Below are positions 1-8,506 of a stretch of DNA of 64,000 nucleotides, piece by piece. The stretch covers positions 434,001-498,000 of the forward strand of contig JAPPFP010000006.1 of the NCBI GenBank assembly GCA_028877275.1, given 5' to 3'. Each line of letters begins with the position of its first letter. Positions within the stretch are counted from its first letter, which is position 1. Under the pieces are notes generated by a model. It was given only the letters and a program-made list of their open reading frames with translations, made no database searches and was not told the DNA's origin. The translations under genes were made by a program, and so were the position numbers. Source of the DNA: Acidobacteriota bacterium (GTDB lineage Bacteria > Acidobacteriota > Thermoanaerobaculia > Multivoradales > Multivoraceae).

Positions 1-1092
1 CCAGATGGGTGCGCAGGCGATCAGTCCATAGGCGAGGTCGAAGAACAGGCCGTTGAGGCCGAGCGCGAGCTTCGAGGCCGGCTGCCGGTAGACCTCGAGT
101 TCGCCCCACGAGTGCATGCCGAGCACGGTGCCGAAGACGGCGCGGTTCGACCACAGGACCAGGAGGGCCGACGGTACGCCGACGGCCGCCAGCACCGCGA
201 GTCCGCGGCGTCGCTGGGCGGGCGCCAGGCGCAGTACGAGGATCAGCGCGAGAGCGACGCTGATCAGGGCGAGCCGGAGCTTGATCGCGGGAAGGACCGC
301 CAGTGACAGCGCGAGGAAAGCCCACGTGCCCCATTCTGCCCGTCCCGTTCCGGTCGTCGGACTCCCGTTGGCGCCGGTGAGACGGTGGATCCACCGGAAC
401 GCGGCCACGGCGAGGACGACGGCGGCGACCTCGGCCCAGATCTGCTGGCTGTAGATCAGGAACGGCGCGGCGAAGCTGAAGATCGCGTAGGTGGCAAGGC
501 GAGCCCGGGCGTCCGGACTGAACGCGGTGAGATCGAGCAGCAGCCAGGCGCCCAGAGCGGCCAGGGCGGCGATGAAGACCATCGCGCCCGCCCTGCCGCC
601 GACGCGGTAGGCGGGGGCCATGACCGCCTGCAGTACGGCGCCGTGGCGGGAGCGGATGGTGCCGTCGCCGGTCTCGGGATCACCGGGCTGCGGCCCGATC
701 GCCCGTGGCATGAACGCGAGCGAGTCCTGATTCCGGTAGTTGTTCGTGAGGTCGAGGTCGAAGTCGTAGGCGATGCTGTGCGTGGTGAGGAGAAACCAGG
801 GTTCGTCACCATCGGGGGCGCGCTCGCGGATCGACCAGGGGATCAGGGCCAGGTAGAGGCCGAAGGGAAGCAGCAGGAAGACGAGCGGAGGCCGGCGGGC
901 ACCGGCAGCGCGCTCGAGTAGGGGCTCGAGGGCCAGCACCCGGCTGGTGACGTAGAGCAGGGCGGCGGCCACGGCTCCCGCCATCGCGGCGGGTTGCCAG
1001 GCGGCGATGCCCACGAGCGGCGCGGCGAACGTGATCGCCCCAAGAACGACGGCCGCCCCCAGCGCCCAGGCATCGATTCCGCGGCGGACCAT
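1..1092 (-). CDS. Polytopic membrane protein, 3' end beyond window
   Basis: The minus strand stays open from an ATG at 1092 to the window edge, giving 364 residues without a stop. The translation alternates Leu/Ala/Val-rich segments typical of transmembrane helices with short polar loops. An early loop carries an acidic motif (DGDEPWFLLTTHSIAYDFDL, around residues 95-115), and a later stretch reads FLIYSQQIWAEVAA. I recall similar layouts in uncharacterised GT39-like membrane proteins, but no diagnostic catalytic motif is visible, so no function is assigned. The start lies 32 bp downstream of the oxidase gene on the same strand, so co-transcription is possible. A GAGG lies immediately before the ATG, too close to be a good ribosome binding site, so the start is uncertain. 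Confidence 0.6.
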   Translation of the reverse strand, partial: MVRRGIDAWALGAAVVLGAITFAAPLVGIAAWQPAAMAGAVAAALLYVTSRVLALEPLLERAAGARRPPLVFLLLPFGLYLALIPWSIRERAPDGDEPWFLLTTHSIAYDFDLDLTNNYRNQDSLAFMPRAIGPQPGDPETGDGTIRSRHGAVLQAVMAPAYRVGGRAGAMVFIAALAALGAWLLLDLTAFSPDARARLATYAIFSFAAPFLIYSQQIWAEVAAVVLAVAAFRWIHRLTGANGSPTTGTGRAEWGTWAFLALSLAVLPAIKLRLALISVALALILVLRLAPAQRRRGLAVLAAVGVPSALLVLWSNRAVFGTVLGMHSWGELEVYRQPASKLALGLNGLFFDLAYGLIACAPIW

Positions 1093-1124
1093 CCTCGCCG
1101 GAGTGTACCGGCGGCCGGCCCTGT

Positions 1125-3389
1125 CTACGCGCCGCCGTTCAGGGCCTGAAGCACCCTGGGCGGCGTCATCGGCAGTTCCGTCGGCCGCGCGCCGCAGGCG
1201 TCGGCGATGGCGTTGGCCACGGCGGCCGCGGTGGGGACGACCGGTGGCTCCCCGACGCCGCGGGCGCCGAAGGGCCCGTGGTCCGACGGCACTTCGACCA
1301 GGACAGTCTCGAGCTCGGCCGGACTCTGGGCGGAGTGGGGCAGGGCGTAGTCGTTCAGGGTCGCCGTCAGCAGCTGGCCGTCCTCGCTGTAGGCCATTTC
1401 CTCGTAGAGCGCCCAGCCGATTCCCTGCAGGGCGCCCCCCATCATCTGGCCCTCGACCGCGGCCGGATTGATCGCCCGGCCGCAGTCCTGGATGACGACA
1501 ACCCGGTCGACGTCGACCCGTCCGGTCTCCCGGTCGACGCTGACCTCAGCGAGTTGGGCGCAAAAGCCAGGCGCCTGGCTGGTCTGGGCGTGCCGGCCGT
1601 GGCCGAAGACGGGCGCCTGCCGGCCGCCGAAGCGCATCGTTCGCTGGGCGATCTTGCGCAATGGAATCGACTTGTCGGGCGAGCCCTTGACCTGGACGGC
1701 GCCGTCGACGATCTCGAGATCCTCGGGGTCCGCCTCGAACGTCTCGGCAGCGAGTTCCAGCGTCTGGCGGCGCGCCTCCTGGGCCGCCTGGATGACGGGC
1801 GGGCCGACCGTGTAGATCGTCTTGCTGCCGCCTGAAGCCCCGGCGTACGGTCCTGACGAGGTGTCGCCGGTGGCGACCGTGACCTTGTCCGGGTCGAGGC
1901 CGAAGGCTTCGGCCGCCATCAGCGCCATGCTGGTGTTCGTGCCGTTGATGTCGGCCGTGCTGATGTGGACCTTGAGTGTGCCGTCCGTCTGCAGCGCGCA
2001 GGCGGCGGAAGCCGGCTCCGTGCCGCCGGGCCAGGCGCCGAGCGCGATGCCGATGCCCCGTCCCTCTGCGCGTGCCTGCTCGCGGTTCTGCCACGCCGGA
2101 TGATCGCGAAGAGCTTCCAGGACCTGCCGCTGACCCATTCCGGCCCAGGGCATACCGGACGCCATCGGGTTGCCCTTCTCTGAGGCGTTCTTCAGCCGGA
2201 ACTCGACCGGGTCCAGGTCGAGTTCGCTAGCGAGTTGGTCGAGGACCGTTTCGACGACGAACGCCGCCTGGGGAGCGAGGGGCGCGCGATAGGCGCCGAC
2301 CGACGGCTTGTTCGTCGTGACCTCGAAGCCGCCCACCGCCTGGTTCGGCGTCTGGTACGAGCTTCCCAGCAGGATTCCGGCAAGTGCGGTCATCGACGAG
2401 GGGAAGCAGCCGCAGTCGATCGCCAGGTCGGCCTCGAGCGCCGTGAGCTCTCCGCTCCGCTTCGCTCCGGCCCGAATCGTGATCCGGGTCGAAGGGGCCG
2501 GCGTCGCCGCCAGCATCTCCTCGGTCCGCGTCATCACCAGACGGACGGGTCGCTGGTGCTGAACCGCCGCGAGCGCCAGGAGGGGTTCGTACAACACGAA
2601 CTTGGCGCCGAATCCGCCGCCGACCGGAGTGCCGATGACCTTGACCTGGTCCTGCGGCATGCCGAGCACGCCGGCGATCGCGTCCCGAATGAAGAAGGGC
2701 GCCTGGGTCGAGCTGTAGACGGTCATCCCGTTGCCCATCGGGTCCGGGTCGATCAGGGAGGCGTGGGGCTCGATGTAGGACTGATGGACGGATGCGGTGC
2801 GAAAGACCCGTTCGACGACCGCGTCCGCTTCGGCGTATCCGCGCTCGAGATCGCCGCGCTCGAAGCGCATCCTGTTCGTCACGTTGGGCGAGGAGGCGAC
2901 CGCCTCTTCTCCCTCCGATACGTCGCCGGCTCCGTGTGCGGCCGCTTCCTCGGACTGGCCGGGAAGGCCGTCCGGCCAGACCGCTGGGGCGTCGAGCGCC
3001 TCCGCCTGTTCGATCGTCACGACGGCATCGAGCGGCCGGTAGTCGACCGCGACGGCGTCCGCGGCGTCGGCGGCCGCCGCCTCGTTCTCCGCGAGAACGA
3101 GCGCGACCGGGTGGCCGACGAAGATCGCGCGCTCGCGCGCGAGAAGGAGGGTCGCCCGGTTGCTCGGCGGCAGCGGGGGAAGGTCGGCGGCGGTGATGAC
3201 CGCAGCCACCCCGGGCAGCGTCTCGGCGGCGGCGGTGTCGATGCCCAGCACTTCGGCGTGGGCATGAGGGCTTGTGACCAGGCGGGCGTGGAGGAGCCCG
3301 GGCCGGTCGAGGTCGCCGCAGAAACGGAGCGAGCCCTTGACCTTGGGCCCGCCCTCGAGGAGCTTGGTGGGGGTGCCGATCGCTGTCAT
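1125..3389 (-). CDS. Xanthine dehydrogenase/aldehyde oxidase family, molybdopterin-binding subunit
   Basis: This 754-residue protein is the large catalytic subunit of the xanthine oxidase family (CoxL/XdhB/aldehyde oxidoreductase type), which hydroxylates purines, aldehydes or CO at a molybdenum-cytosine or molybdopterin site. Visible landmarks are the N-terminal hammerhead domain (KVKGSLRFCGDLDRPGLLHA), the glycine-rich cofactor loop GGGFGAK near residue 258, the MGGALQGIGWAL segment, and GVGEPP near residue 712, where the family's catalytic base Glu lies. Length is normal for the family. The ATG at 3389 has GGAGA eight bases upstream. Neither the FAD subunit nor the 2Fe-2S subunit is adjacent, which is unusual because these enzymes normally need both for electron transfer. 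The substrate cannot be read from the sequence. The leader region 3390-3883 may regulate it. Confidence 0.9.
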   Translation of the reverse strand: MTAIGTPTKLLEGGPKVKGSLRFCGDLDRPGLLHARLVTSPHAHAEVLGIDTAAAETLPGVAAVITAADLPPLPPSNRATLLLARERAIFVGHPVALVLAENEAAAADAADAVAVDYRPLDAVVTIEQAEALDAPAVWPDGLPGQSEEAAAHGAGDVSEGEEAVASSPNVTNRMRFERGDLERGYAEADAVVERVFRTASVHQSYIEPHASLIDPDPMGNGMTVYSSTQAPFFIRDAIAGVLGMPQDQVKVIGTPVGGGFGAKFVLYEPLLALAAVQHQRPVRLVMTRTEEMLAATPAPSTRITIRAGAKRSGELTALEADLAIDCGCFPSSMTALAGILLGSSYQTPNQAVGGFEVTTNKPSVGAYRAPLAPQAAFVVETVLDQLASELDLDPVEFRLKNASEKGNPMASGMPWAGMGQRQVLEALRDHPAWQNREQARAEGRGIGIALGAWPGGTEPASAACALQTDGTLKVHISTADINGTNTSMALMAAEAFGLDPDKVTVATGDTSSGPYAGASGGSKTIYTVGPPVIQAAQEARRQTLELAAETFEADPEDLEIVDGAVQVKGSPDKSIPLRKIAQRTMRFGGRQAPVFGHGRHAQTSQAPGFCAQLAEVSVDRETGRVDVDRVVVIQDCGRAINPAAVEGQMMGGALQGIGWALYEEMAYSEDGQLLTATLNDYALPHSAQSPAELETVLVEVPSDHGPFGARGVGEPPVVPTAAAVANAIADACGARPTELPMTPPRVLQALNGGA

Positions 3390-3492
3390 CTGCTGTCTCC
3401 GCCTGAGGGGAAGGTGAGTCGGGGACCAAGTTTGGAGTGAGCGATTGTTACGGAACTGGGCCGCGGGGGGAAGGGGCGGCGTCGAAAAGTGG

Positions 3493-3525
3493 AGAGCCCC
3501 GAGGGCAGATGCGCCTCGGGGCTCT
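3493..3525 (-). terminator. Stem-loop with short U-run before the oxidase gene
   Basis: AGAGCCCCGAGG (3493-3504) and CCTCGGGGCTCT (3514-3525) form a perfect 12-bp stem with a 9-nt loop. Read on the minus strand, the stem is followed after CCAC by UUUU (3488-3485). It may terminate the RNase E/G transcript or act as an attenuator for the oxidase gene that starts about 100 nt further on. The four-base gap before a short U-run makes it a weak intrinsic terminator. Confidence 0.55.
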
Positions 3526-3599
3526 GGTGACGCTCTCGGACCGCTCGTTCGCGGCTCGGCTGAGCGTTTCTTGGCCGATGGGATGGCGTGGGATTGCTT

Positions 3600-3699
3600 C
3601 CCGGAGGAGATGTCCTACGCCTGGTAGGGGTTTCCTAGGGAGCCGCCACCTCCATCAAGCCGCATCTGCAGTACTCCACTAGACCACCTCCTTTCCGGG
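3600..3699 (-). promoter_or_regulatory. Potential long-range helix hiding the mini-ORF ribosome binding site
   Basis: On the minus strand, 3699-3687 (CCCGG-AA-AGGAGG) can pair with 3610-3600 (UCUCCU-CCGGG), giving 11 pairs with a two-base bulge and one G-U. The helix would enclose the whole mini-ORF and occlude its Shine-Dalgarno sequence. This was found by eye; folding energies were not computed. Confidence 0.35.
3635..3679 (-). CDS. Cys-rich 14-residue mini-ORF, possible leader peptide
   Basis: The GTG at 3679 follows AAAGGAGGTG (3685-3694), a ten-base complement to the 16S 3' end, at near-ideal spacing. It opens a short frame ending at TAG 3635 and encoding MEYCRCGLMEVAAP. The frame lies about 245 nt upstream of the oxidase start on the same strand, with a stem-loop between them. 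The CRC motif suggests cysteine-sensitive attenuation or metal binding, but that is inference. A longer 66-codon frame shares this 3' end but lacks a comparable upstream ribosome binding site. No database family is claimed. Confidence 0.4.
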   Translation of the reverse strand: MEYCRCGLMEVAAP

Positions 3700-3883
3700 C
3701 TAATCCACTAATCGGCGGGTCCCACCCCGCCCGGCCGCGGGATCGCCCCGATTGACCCCGGGACCGCCGCCACGCCTCATGACGCTGCGGAACGACATGG
3801 CCTCGATGCTGCTTGATTCTCAGGTCGGTTGTCAAACCCCCTTGTTTTCAGCAGCTTAGGACGGGCCGCCACGCTCGAAGCGT

Positions 3884-5854
3884 TCAGTTCGTGCCCGTTT
3901 CAGCCGGCTGCGGCTTGTCGCCTCCACCCCCTTCAGGGGCTTGCGACCGTCTCGGTCGCCGGCGTCGTCGCCGGCGTCTGCTGGGGCGCGTCGCGCCGTT
4001 GCCGCTCGACGCCGCATCGGCCTTGTCGCCCTGTGCGCCCTTGTCGGCGCCGGGAGAATCGATGCCGGATACCTTGATCGCACCGGTCCCCCCGCCGTCC
4101 TCGGGGGATCCAGCGCCGTTGCCGCCCTTCGCCGCGCGCTCGGCCGCGGATTCCTTTTCCTTCGGCCTGGCCTTCGCCTTGCGAGCAGCGGCCGACCGGC
4201 GTCTCCGCCCGCCTCTGCGCCGGCGCTTCTTCGGCGCTCCTTCCGGCGGCGCCTCCTCGACCGGAGCGGCTTCGCTCTCCAGCTCTTCGTCCGTGTCGCC
4301 GATAGACGGAGTGGCCAGCATCTCCTGCTCCAGCTTCTTCTCTTTCGCCTCTTCCCGCTCGCGTTTCTTGACGTCGGCCAGGTCGCGGGCGAGCCAACTG
4401 ATCTCCGGCTCCTGGCCGTGAAGCTGAGGCTGTCCCGAGATCTCGATCTCGAGTTCGAACTCGTGCCCCAGCTTGACCAGCGCTTCGCGATGCCGGTTCT
4501 GGAGGAAGTCGGCGAGTTCCGGCTGCATCGCGATGCGTACTCCCCGCATGTAGCCGGCGGCGCCGTGGGACTCGATGTTGCGCAGCAGACGCAGCGCGAT
4601 CAGGTCCGGACTGGCGACCCGGCCGGTGCCTCCGCAGTGGGCACAGTCCCCGTGGGTGCGCATCTGCAGAGCCTGGTGGATCCGCTGGCGGTTGATCTCG
4701 AGTAATCCGTTGGCGCTGATCCGGCTGACCGTGAAGCGGGCCTTGTCCGGCTTCATCGCGTCCTTCATCGCCTTCTCGACCTTGCGGCGGTTGCGGGGAC
4801 TGCGCATGTCGATGAAGTCAACGACGATCAGACCGCCGATGTCGCGGAGCCGGAGTTGCCGGCCGACTTCCGCGGCGGCCTCGACGTTCGTGCCGACCGC
4901 GGTTTCCTCCTGGCTCGCTCCCTTCTTCGAGCGCCCCGAGTTCACGTCGATGGCGGTCAGGGCCTCGGTGGGATCGATGACGATGGAGCCGCCCGAAGGC
5001 AGATCGGCCCTGCGCTCGAAGATGTTCTGGATCTGGGGCTCGAGGTCGTACACCGAGAACAGCGGCCTGCGACCGGTGTAGCGATTCAGGACGGTCTTGC
5101 TGCGCGGCATGAAGGCTCGCATGTACTGCTCGGCACGCCCGTGGGCGGTGTCCTCATCCACCAGGACTTCCTGAATCGAACTGTCGAGGTAGTCGCGCAG
5201 TCCCTGCAGGACGATGTCCTGGTCGCTGTAGAGAAGTCTGGTGCCCTTCGAGTCGCGGGCGTCGCGGGAGATGCGCTTCCATAGCCGGAGCAGCGCGTTC
5301 ATGTCCCTGTTGAGCGCCGTCTTCGTCTGCCCGAGGGCGTTCGTGCGGACGATGACGCCGCCGCCGTCGGGAACCGGCAGCGCCTCCGCCATCGCTTTCA
5401 GCTTCAGGCGGACCTCCTCGGTGTCGACCTTCCGGGAAACGCCGCAGGTCTTGTCGAACGGCGTGAGTACGAGGTAGCGCCCGGCCAGACTGAGGTTCGT
5501 CGTCAGGGCCGCGCCTTTGTTGCCTTCCGGCTCGCGGGTCACCTGCACGACGATGGGCCGGCCGCGGACGAGCACGTCCTCGATCTTCGGCCGCTTGGAC
5601 TTCGGCGCCGCCTGGTAGTAGGCGTCCGGCACGACGTCCTGGATGGCAAGAAAGCCGTGCTTCGGAGCGCCGTAGTCGATGAACGCGGCGTTCAGGCTCG
5701 GCTCAATGTTCGCGATCTTGCCGTAGTAGATGTTCCCGCGGGTCAGCCCCCGCTCGGCGATGTCGACTTTCAGGTCTTCGAGCACCGAGTCGTTGGCGAT
5801 GGCGATGCGGAGTTCGGTGGAACTCCGCGCGTTGATGAGCATTCTTCGGGTCAC
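3884..5854 (-). CDS. Ribonuclease E/G
   Basis: This is an endoribonuclease that cleaves single-stranded RNA in rRNA maturation and mRNA decay. I chose the GTG at 5854 because GGAG sits five bases upstream; it gives 656 residues beginning VTRRMLINARSSTELRIAI. An ATG five codons later (5842) is also possible. An S1-like domain follows, then the catalytic region with DVNSGR near residue 305 and DFIDM near 346, and the zinc-link motif CAHCGGTG near 405. These positions match the known E. coli RNase E residues (D303, D346, C404/C407). The C-terminal 150 residues are charged and very Arg-rich (RRRRGGRRRR, then a run of eight Arg), resembling the RNA-binding and degradosome tail of RNase E. It is between RNase E and G in size, so no gene symbol is forced. 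Confidence 0.95.
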   Translation of the reverse strand: MTRRMLINARSSTELRIAIANDSVLEDLKVDIAERGLTRGNIYYGKIANIEPSLNAAFIDYGAPKHGFLAIQDVVPDAYYQAAPKSKRPKIEDVLVRGRPIVVQVTREPEGNKGAALTTNLSLAGRYLVLTPFDKTCGVSRKVDTEEVRLKLKAMAEALPVPDGGGVIVRTNALGQTKTALNRDMNALLRLWKRISRDARDSKGTRLLYSDQDIVLQGLRDYLDSSIQEVLVDEDTAHGRAEQYMRAFMPRSKTVLNRYTGRRPLFSVYDLEPQIQNIFERRADLPSGGSIVIDPTEALTAIDVNSGRSKKGASQEETAVGTNVEAAAEVGRQLRLRDIGGLIVVDFIDMRSPRNRRKVEKAMKDAMKPDKARFTVSRISANGLLEINRQRIHQALQMRTHGDCAHCGGTGRVASPDLIALRLLRNIESHGAAGYMRGVRIAMQPELADFLQNRHREALVKLGHEFELEIEISGQPQLHGQEPEISWLARDLADVKKREREEAKEKKLEQEMLATPSIGDTDEELESEAAPVEEAPPEGAPKKRRRRGGRRRRSAAARKAKARPKEKESAAERAAKGGNGAGSPEDGGGTGAIKVSGIDSPGADKGAQGDKADAASSGNGATRPSRRRRRRRRPRRSQAPEGGGGDKPQPAETGTN

Positions 5855-6261
5855 AAAGTCTCCGGGGGACGGCGGATGCGCCGTCGGTTGAATCGGTGGG
5901 GACGACTCCGGCCGCGCGGGCACCAGGGCGCGGCGCGACTCCCCGAGGGGAGCCTGCGGGCCGGCAGATCTCGGTTCGCAGCAGATCGGACTGCGCGACC
6001 GGGCGCTCGAGCCGGGTCGTCGTCGGAGGCGGCGGGTATAGCCTAGAGTTCACCACGGGCTGTTGGAGCGGCCCTCGGGCGACGCGAGTCGTCTCACGCG
6101 AGTTGCCTCAGAGTGGACGAACTGTCGGAAGGAGAAAGGCTGAAGCCAAGCGCTGACTCTTGTCGAGTTGCGCGGCGCGTGCCGAGTGAGGCCAAAGTCG
6201 CCGCCGCGGCTAAGGATAGCAGTTTCCTGCACTTGGGGCTTCAAACCGCGCCCGACTGCTC
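5855..6261. other. Divergent intergenic region between RNase E/G and hflX
   Basis: The 407 bp separate two divergently transcribed genes and should hold both promoters. A TATACC/TAGGCT-like -10 sequence for the RNase side is visible on the minus strand around 6035-6045, which would give a leader of about 180 nt. Long leaders are known for RNase E autoregulation, but no specific structure could be recognised. No convincing -35 partner, hairpin or small ORF with a ribosome binding site was seen. Confidence 0.4.
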
Positions 6262-7959
6262 ATGAGACCGATCTACGGCGACGTTCGCGGCCTGCGCGCC
6301 GCGCAGCGCGGTGCGCTCGAACGGACCTACCGGAGGAAGGTGAGTCCGGACCAGGTCGTCTCGACGGAACTGGCGCGTCACCTGTGCGCGCTCTCGCGCG
6401 AGATCGGCCGTCAGGTGGGCGTGCTGCTGACCCGCGACGGCGCGGTCAGCAAGGTGATCGTCGGCGACGCGCGTCAGCTCGAGATCCCCGACATCGGCCG
6501 GCTGCGCGGCGGTCCGGGCCGCTTCCGGCGACTGCGCCTGGTGCATACGCACCTGCGGGGCGAGGGTCTCTCGACCGACGACCTGAACGACCTCGCGCTG
6601 CTCCGGCTCGACCTGGTCGCCGTGGTGCAGGCCGAGGCGGACGGCGCCGCCGGTGCGATCGAAGTCGCGTACCTGGCGCCCTCAGCGGCGGGCGCTGCGG
6701 CGCCGGAGGCCGCCAACGACAAGGGCGTCGGGGCCGAGGCACCCTTCCTGCGCGTCGAGGCGCCGCAGGTCTATGCGCTGGAGCTCGACTTCGCGGCCAC
6801 GATCCGCGAGGTCGAGCGCGAGTTCGGCCGCTACCGTGGCGGCCGCGAAGCGACGAAGGAGCGGGCGCTGGTGATCGGGGTGAGGCCGGAGGACGATCAC
6901 TTCGCCGAAACGGTCGAACTGGTCCGTTCGGCGGGCGTTGAGGTCGCCGGGAAGCTCAGGCAGCGCCGCTCGCGGGTGCATCCGAGGACGGTCGTCGGGC
7001 GGGGCAAGCTGACCGACATCGTCCTGCAGAGCATGCGCGCGGGCGCGGAGGTGGCGATCTTCGACATCGACCTGAAGCCGGCCCAGGCTCGGGCATTCGA
7101 GGACGCGACCGGCCTCAAGGCGATCGACCGCACGCAGCTCATCCTGGACGTGTTCGCGCAGCGGGCGCGTTCCCGCGACGGCAAGCTCCAGGTCGAACTG
7201 GCGCAGTTGCGTTACTCGTTGCCGCGGCTGACCGAGAAGGACGCGGGCCTGTCGCGGCTGACGGGCGGCATCGGCGGCCGCGGGCCCGGCGAGACGGTCC
7301 TGGAGGTGGGTCGTCGGCGGATCCGCGACCGGATCCGCAACCTGGAGCGGCAGGTCGAGAAGCTGTCCAGGCAACGCGATGTGGCCCGCAGTCGCCGGCG
7401 TGACCGCCGGGTGCCCGTTCTCTCCCTGATCGGCTACACGAACGCGGGCAAGAGCACCCTGCTCAACGCGTTGACGCGGAGCGAGGTCGAGACCGCCGGC
7501 AAGCTGTTCGTGACTCTCGACCCGACGAGTCGGCGGATTCGCTTTCCGCGTGAAGGCGAAGTCGTCATCACCGACACGGTCGGCTTCATCGCGGAACTGC
7601 CGCCCGATCTCGTGCGGGCGTTCCGCGCCACGCTGGAGGAACTCGGGGACGCGGATCTGCTGCTCCACGTGGTCGACGCGGCGGATCAGGGATGGCGGGC
7701 GAAGGTGGAAGCGGTGGAGCGACTGATCGCGGAGCTTTCGCTCAACACGAAGCCCCTCCTCGTCGTGCTGAACAAGTGCGACCTGGTGACGGAAGAGCAC
7801 GCGCGACGGATGGCCGGCCAACTCGATGCGGTCGCGGTCAGTGCGCGCACGCGGGCCGGGTTTCGTCGACTCATCGATCGCGCCGAGGAGGCGATGGGAC
7901 GGGCCGCGCCGCTCCTGCCCGGGGTCCGGTTGGGGCGCGGAGCTGCCGCCGCGCGCTGA
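6262..7959 (+). CDS. hflX: GTPase HflX with N-terminal extension
   Basis: HflX is a ribosome-binding GTPase that splits stalled or heat-stressed ribosomes. The 565-residue protein starts with MRPIYGDVRGLRAAQRGALE, then the long N-terminal domain found in many non-enteric HflX proteins (ARHLCALSREIGRQVGVLL, LVHTHLRGE). The HflX glycine-rich domain follows (TVVGRGKLTDIVLQ), then the coiled region with GPGETVLEVGRRRIRDRI. The G domain has GYTNAGKST (P-loop, near residue 391), DTVGFI and NKCD. The start is set by this conserved N-terminus; there is no clear Shine-Dalgarno. The thioredoxin-like gene begins 16 bp after the stop. Confidence 0.95.
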   Translation: MRPIYGDVRGLRAAQRGALERTYRRKVSPDQVVSTELARHLCALSREIGRQVGVLLTRDGAVSKVIVGDARQLEIPDIGRLRGGPGRFRRLRLVHTHLRGEGLSTDDLNDLALLRLDLVAVVQAEADGAAGAIEVAYLAPSAAGAAAPEAANDKGVGAEAPFLRVEAPQVYALELDFAATIREVEREFGRYRGGREATKERALVIGVRPEDDHFAETVELVRSAGVEVAGKLRQRRSRVHPRTVVGRGKLTDIVLQSMRAGAEVAIFDIDLKPAQARAFEDATGLKAIDRTQLILDVFAQRARSRDGKLQVELAQLRYSLPRLTEKDAGLSRLTGGIGGRGPGETVLEVGRRRIRDRIRNLERQVEKLSRQRDVARSRRRDRRVPVLSLIGYTNAGKSTLLNALTRSEVETAGKLFVTLDPTSRRIRFPREGEVVITDTVGFIAELPPDLVRAFRATLEELGDADLLLHVVDAADQGWRAKVEAVERLIAELSLNTKPLLVVLNKCDLVTEEHARRMAGQLDAVAVSARTRAGFRRLIDRAEEAMGRAAPLLPGVRLGRGAAAAR

Positions 7960-7975
7960 TACGATCGGACACGCC

Positions 7976-8494
7976 ATGAAGTGCTGTCCCGGGCTTCAGA
8001 GGATCGGTTGGGGAGCGTTCGCGGTGCTCCTCCTGGCCGGCATGGCGGCCCTGCTTGCCCATTCCCTCGCGGCGCCGGCGACGGCCTCGGACACGCCGTC
8101 GGACCGCCCCGACTTCGAGGGCTGGTACGAGGGCGCCGCCGGGCTGGCCGAGGCGCTCGAGGTTCAGCGGCGCGACCGCCTGCCGCTGTTTCTCTACATC
8201 TACACCGACTGGTGCCCCTACTGCCGGCAGTTCGAGCGCGAGTTGCTGACCGACGACGAGGTCGACGGCTACCTGGACGCGGTGCTTGCGGTTCGGATGA
8301 ACCCCGAATCCGGGGGACAGGAGAGTCGGCTGGCCCAGAGATTCGGTGTGCGCGGCTATCCGACCCTCGTCATGTACAGCGCCGACGGCGAGACGGCCTC
8401 GTACGTCGAACGGATGGAGATGGTCGACGGCGAACCCCGCCTGATGACCGGCAGGGCCTTCCTGCGGGTGCTGGACGAGGCGGCCAACAGGTAG
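7976..8494 (+). CDS. Thioredoxin-like protein, exported or membrane-anchored
   Basis: This 172-residue protein begins MKCCPGLQRIGWGAFAVLLL, a basic N-terminus followed by a hydrophobic helix that acts as signal or anchor. A thioredoxin fold follows, with LFLYIYTDWCPYCRQFE; the CPYC redox motif is near residue 79, and the family's cis-Pro segment is GVRGYPTLVMY. It resembles thioredoxin_7/DsbD-gamma-type periplasmic reductants. The ATG at 7976 was chosen because the longer in-frame start lies inside hflX and lacks the signal at its front. A TACGAT -10-like hexamer at 7960-7965 suggests its own very short-leader promoter. The next gene is another thiol oxidoreductase. Confidence 0.85.
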   Translation: MKCCPGLQRIGWGAFAVLLLAGMAALLAHSLAAPATASDTPSDRPDFEGWYEGAAGLAEALEVQRRDRLPLFLYIYTDWCPYCRQFERELLTDDEVDGYLDAVLAVRMNPESGGQESRLAQRFGVRGYPTLVMYSADGETASYVERMEMVDGEPRLMTGRAFLRVLDEAANR

Positions 8495-8506
8495 GCCGGC
8501 TACCGG

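Larger units (their letters stand above)
3390..3883. other. 494-bp intergenic leader between RNase E/G and the oxidase gene
   Basis: There is no full-size gene here. In minus-strand order the region holds a TTGACA-like hexamer at 3830-3835, a perfect anti-SD complement at 3685-3694, a 14-codon ORF at 3635-3679, a segment at 3600-3610 able to pair with the ribosome binding site, a 12-bp perfect stem-loop at 3493-3525 followed by UUUU, and then the oxidase ATG. I looked for tmRNA, RNase P, 6S and tRNA landmarks on both strands and saw none. It could be the 5' leader of the oxidase gene, the 3' UTR of the RNase gene, or both. Confidence 0.6.

Noticed and set aside
3390..3883. Possible tmRNA, RNase P RNA or 6S RNA in the leader
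   Set aside because: None of the sequence landmarks I know for these RNAs was found on either strand.
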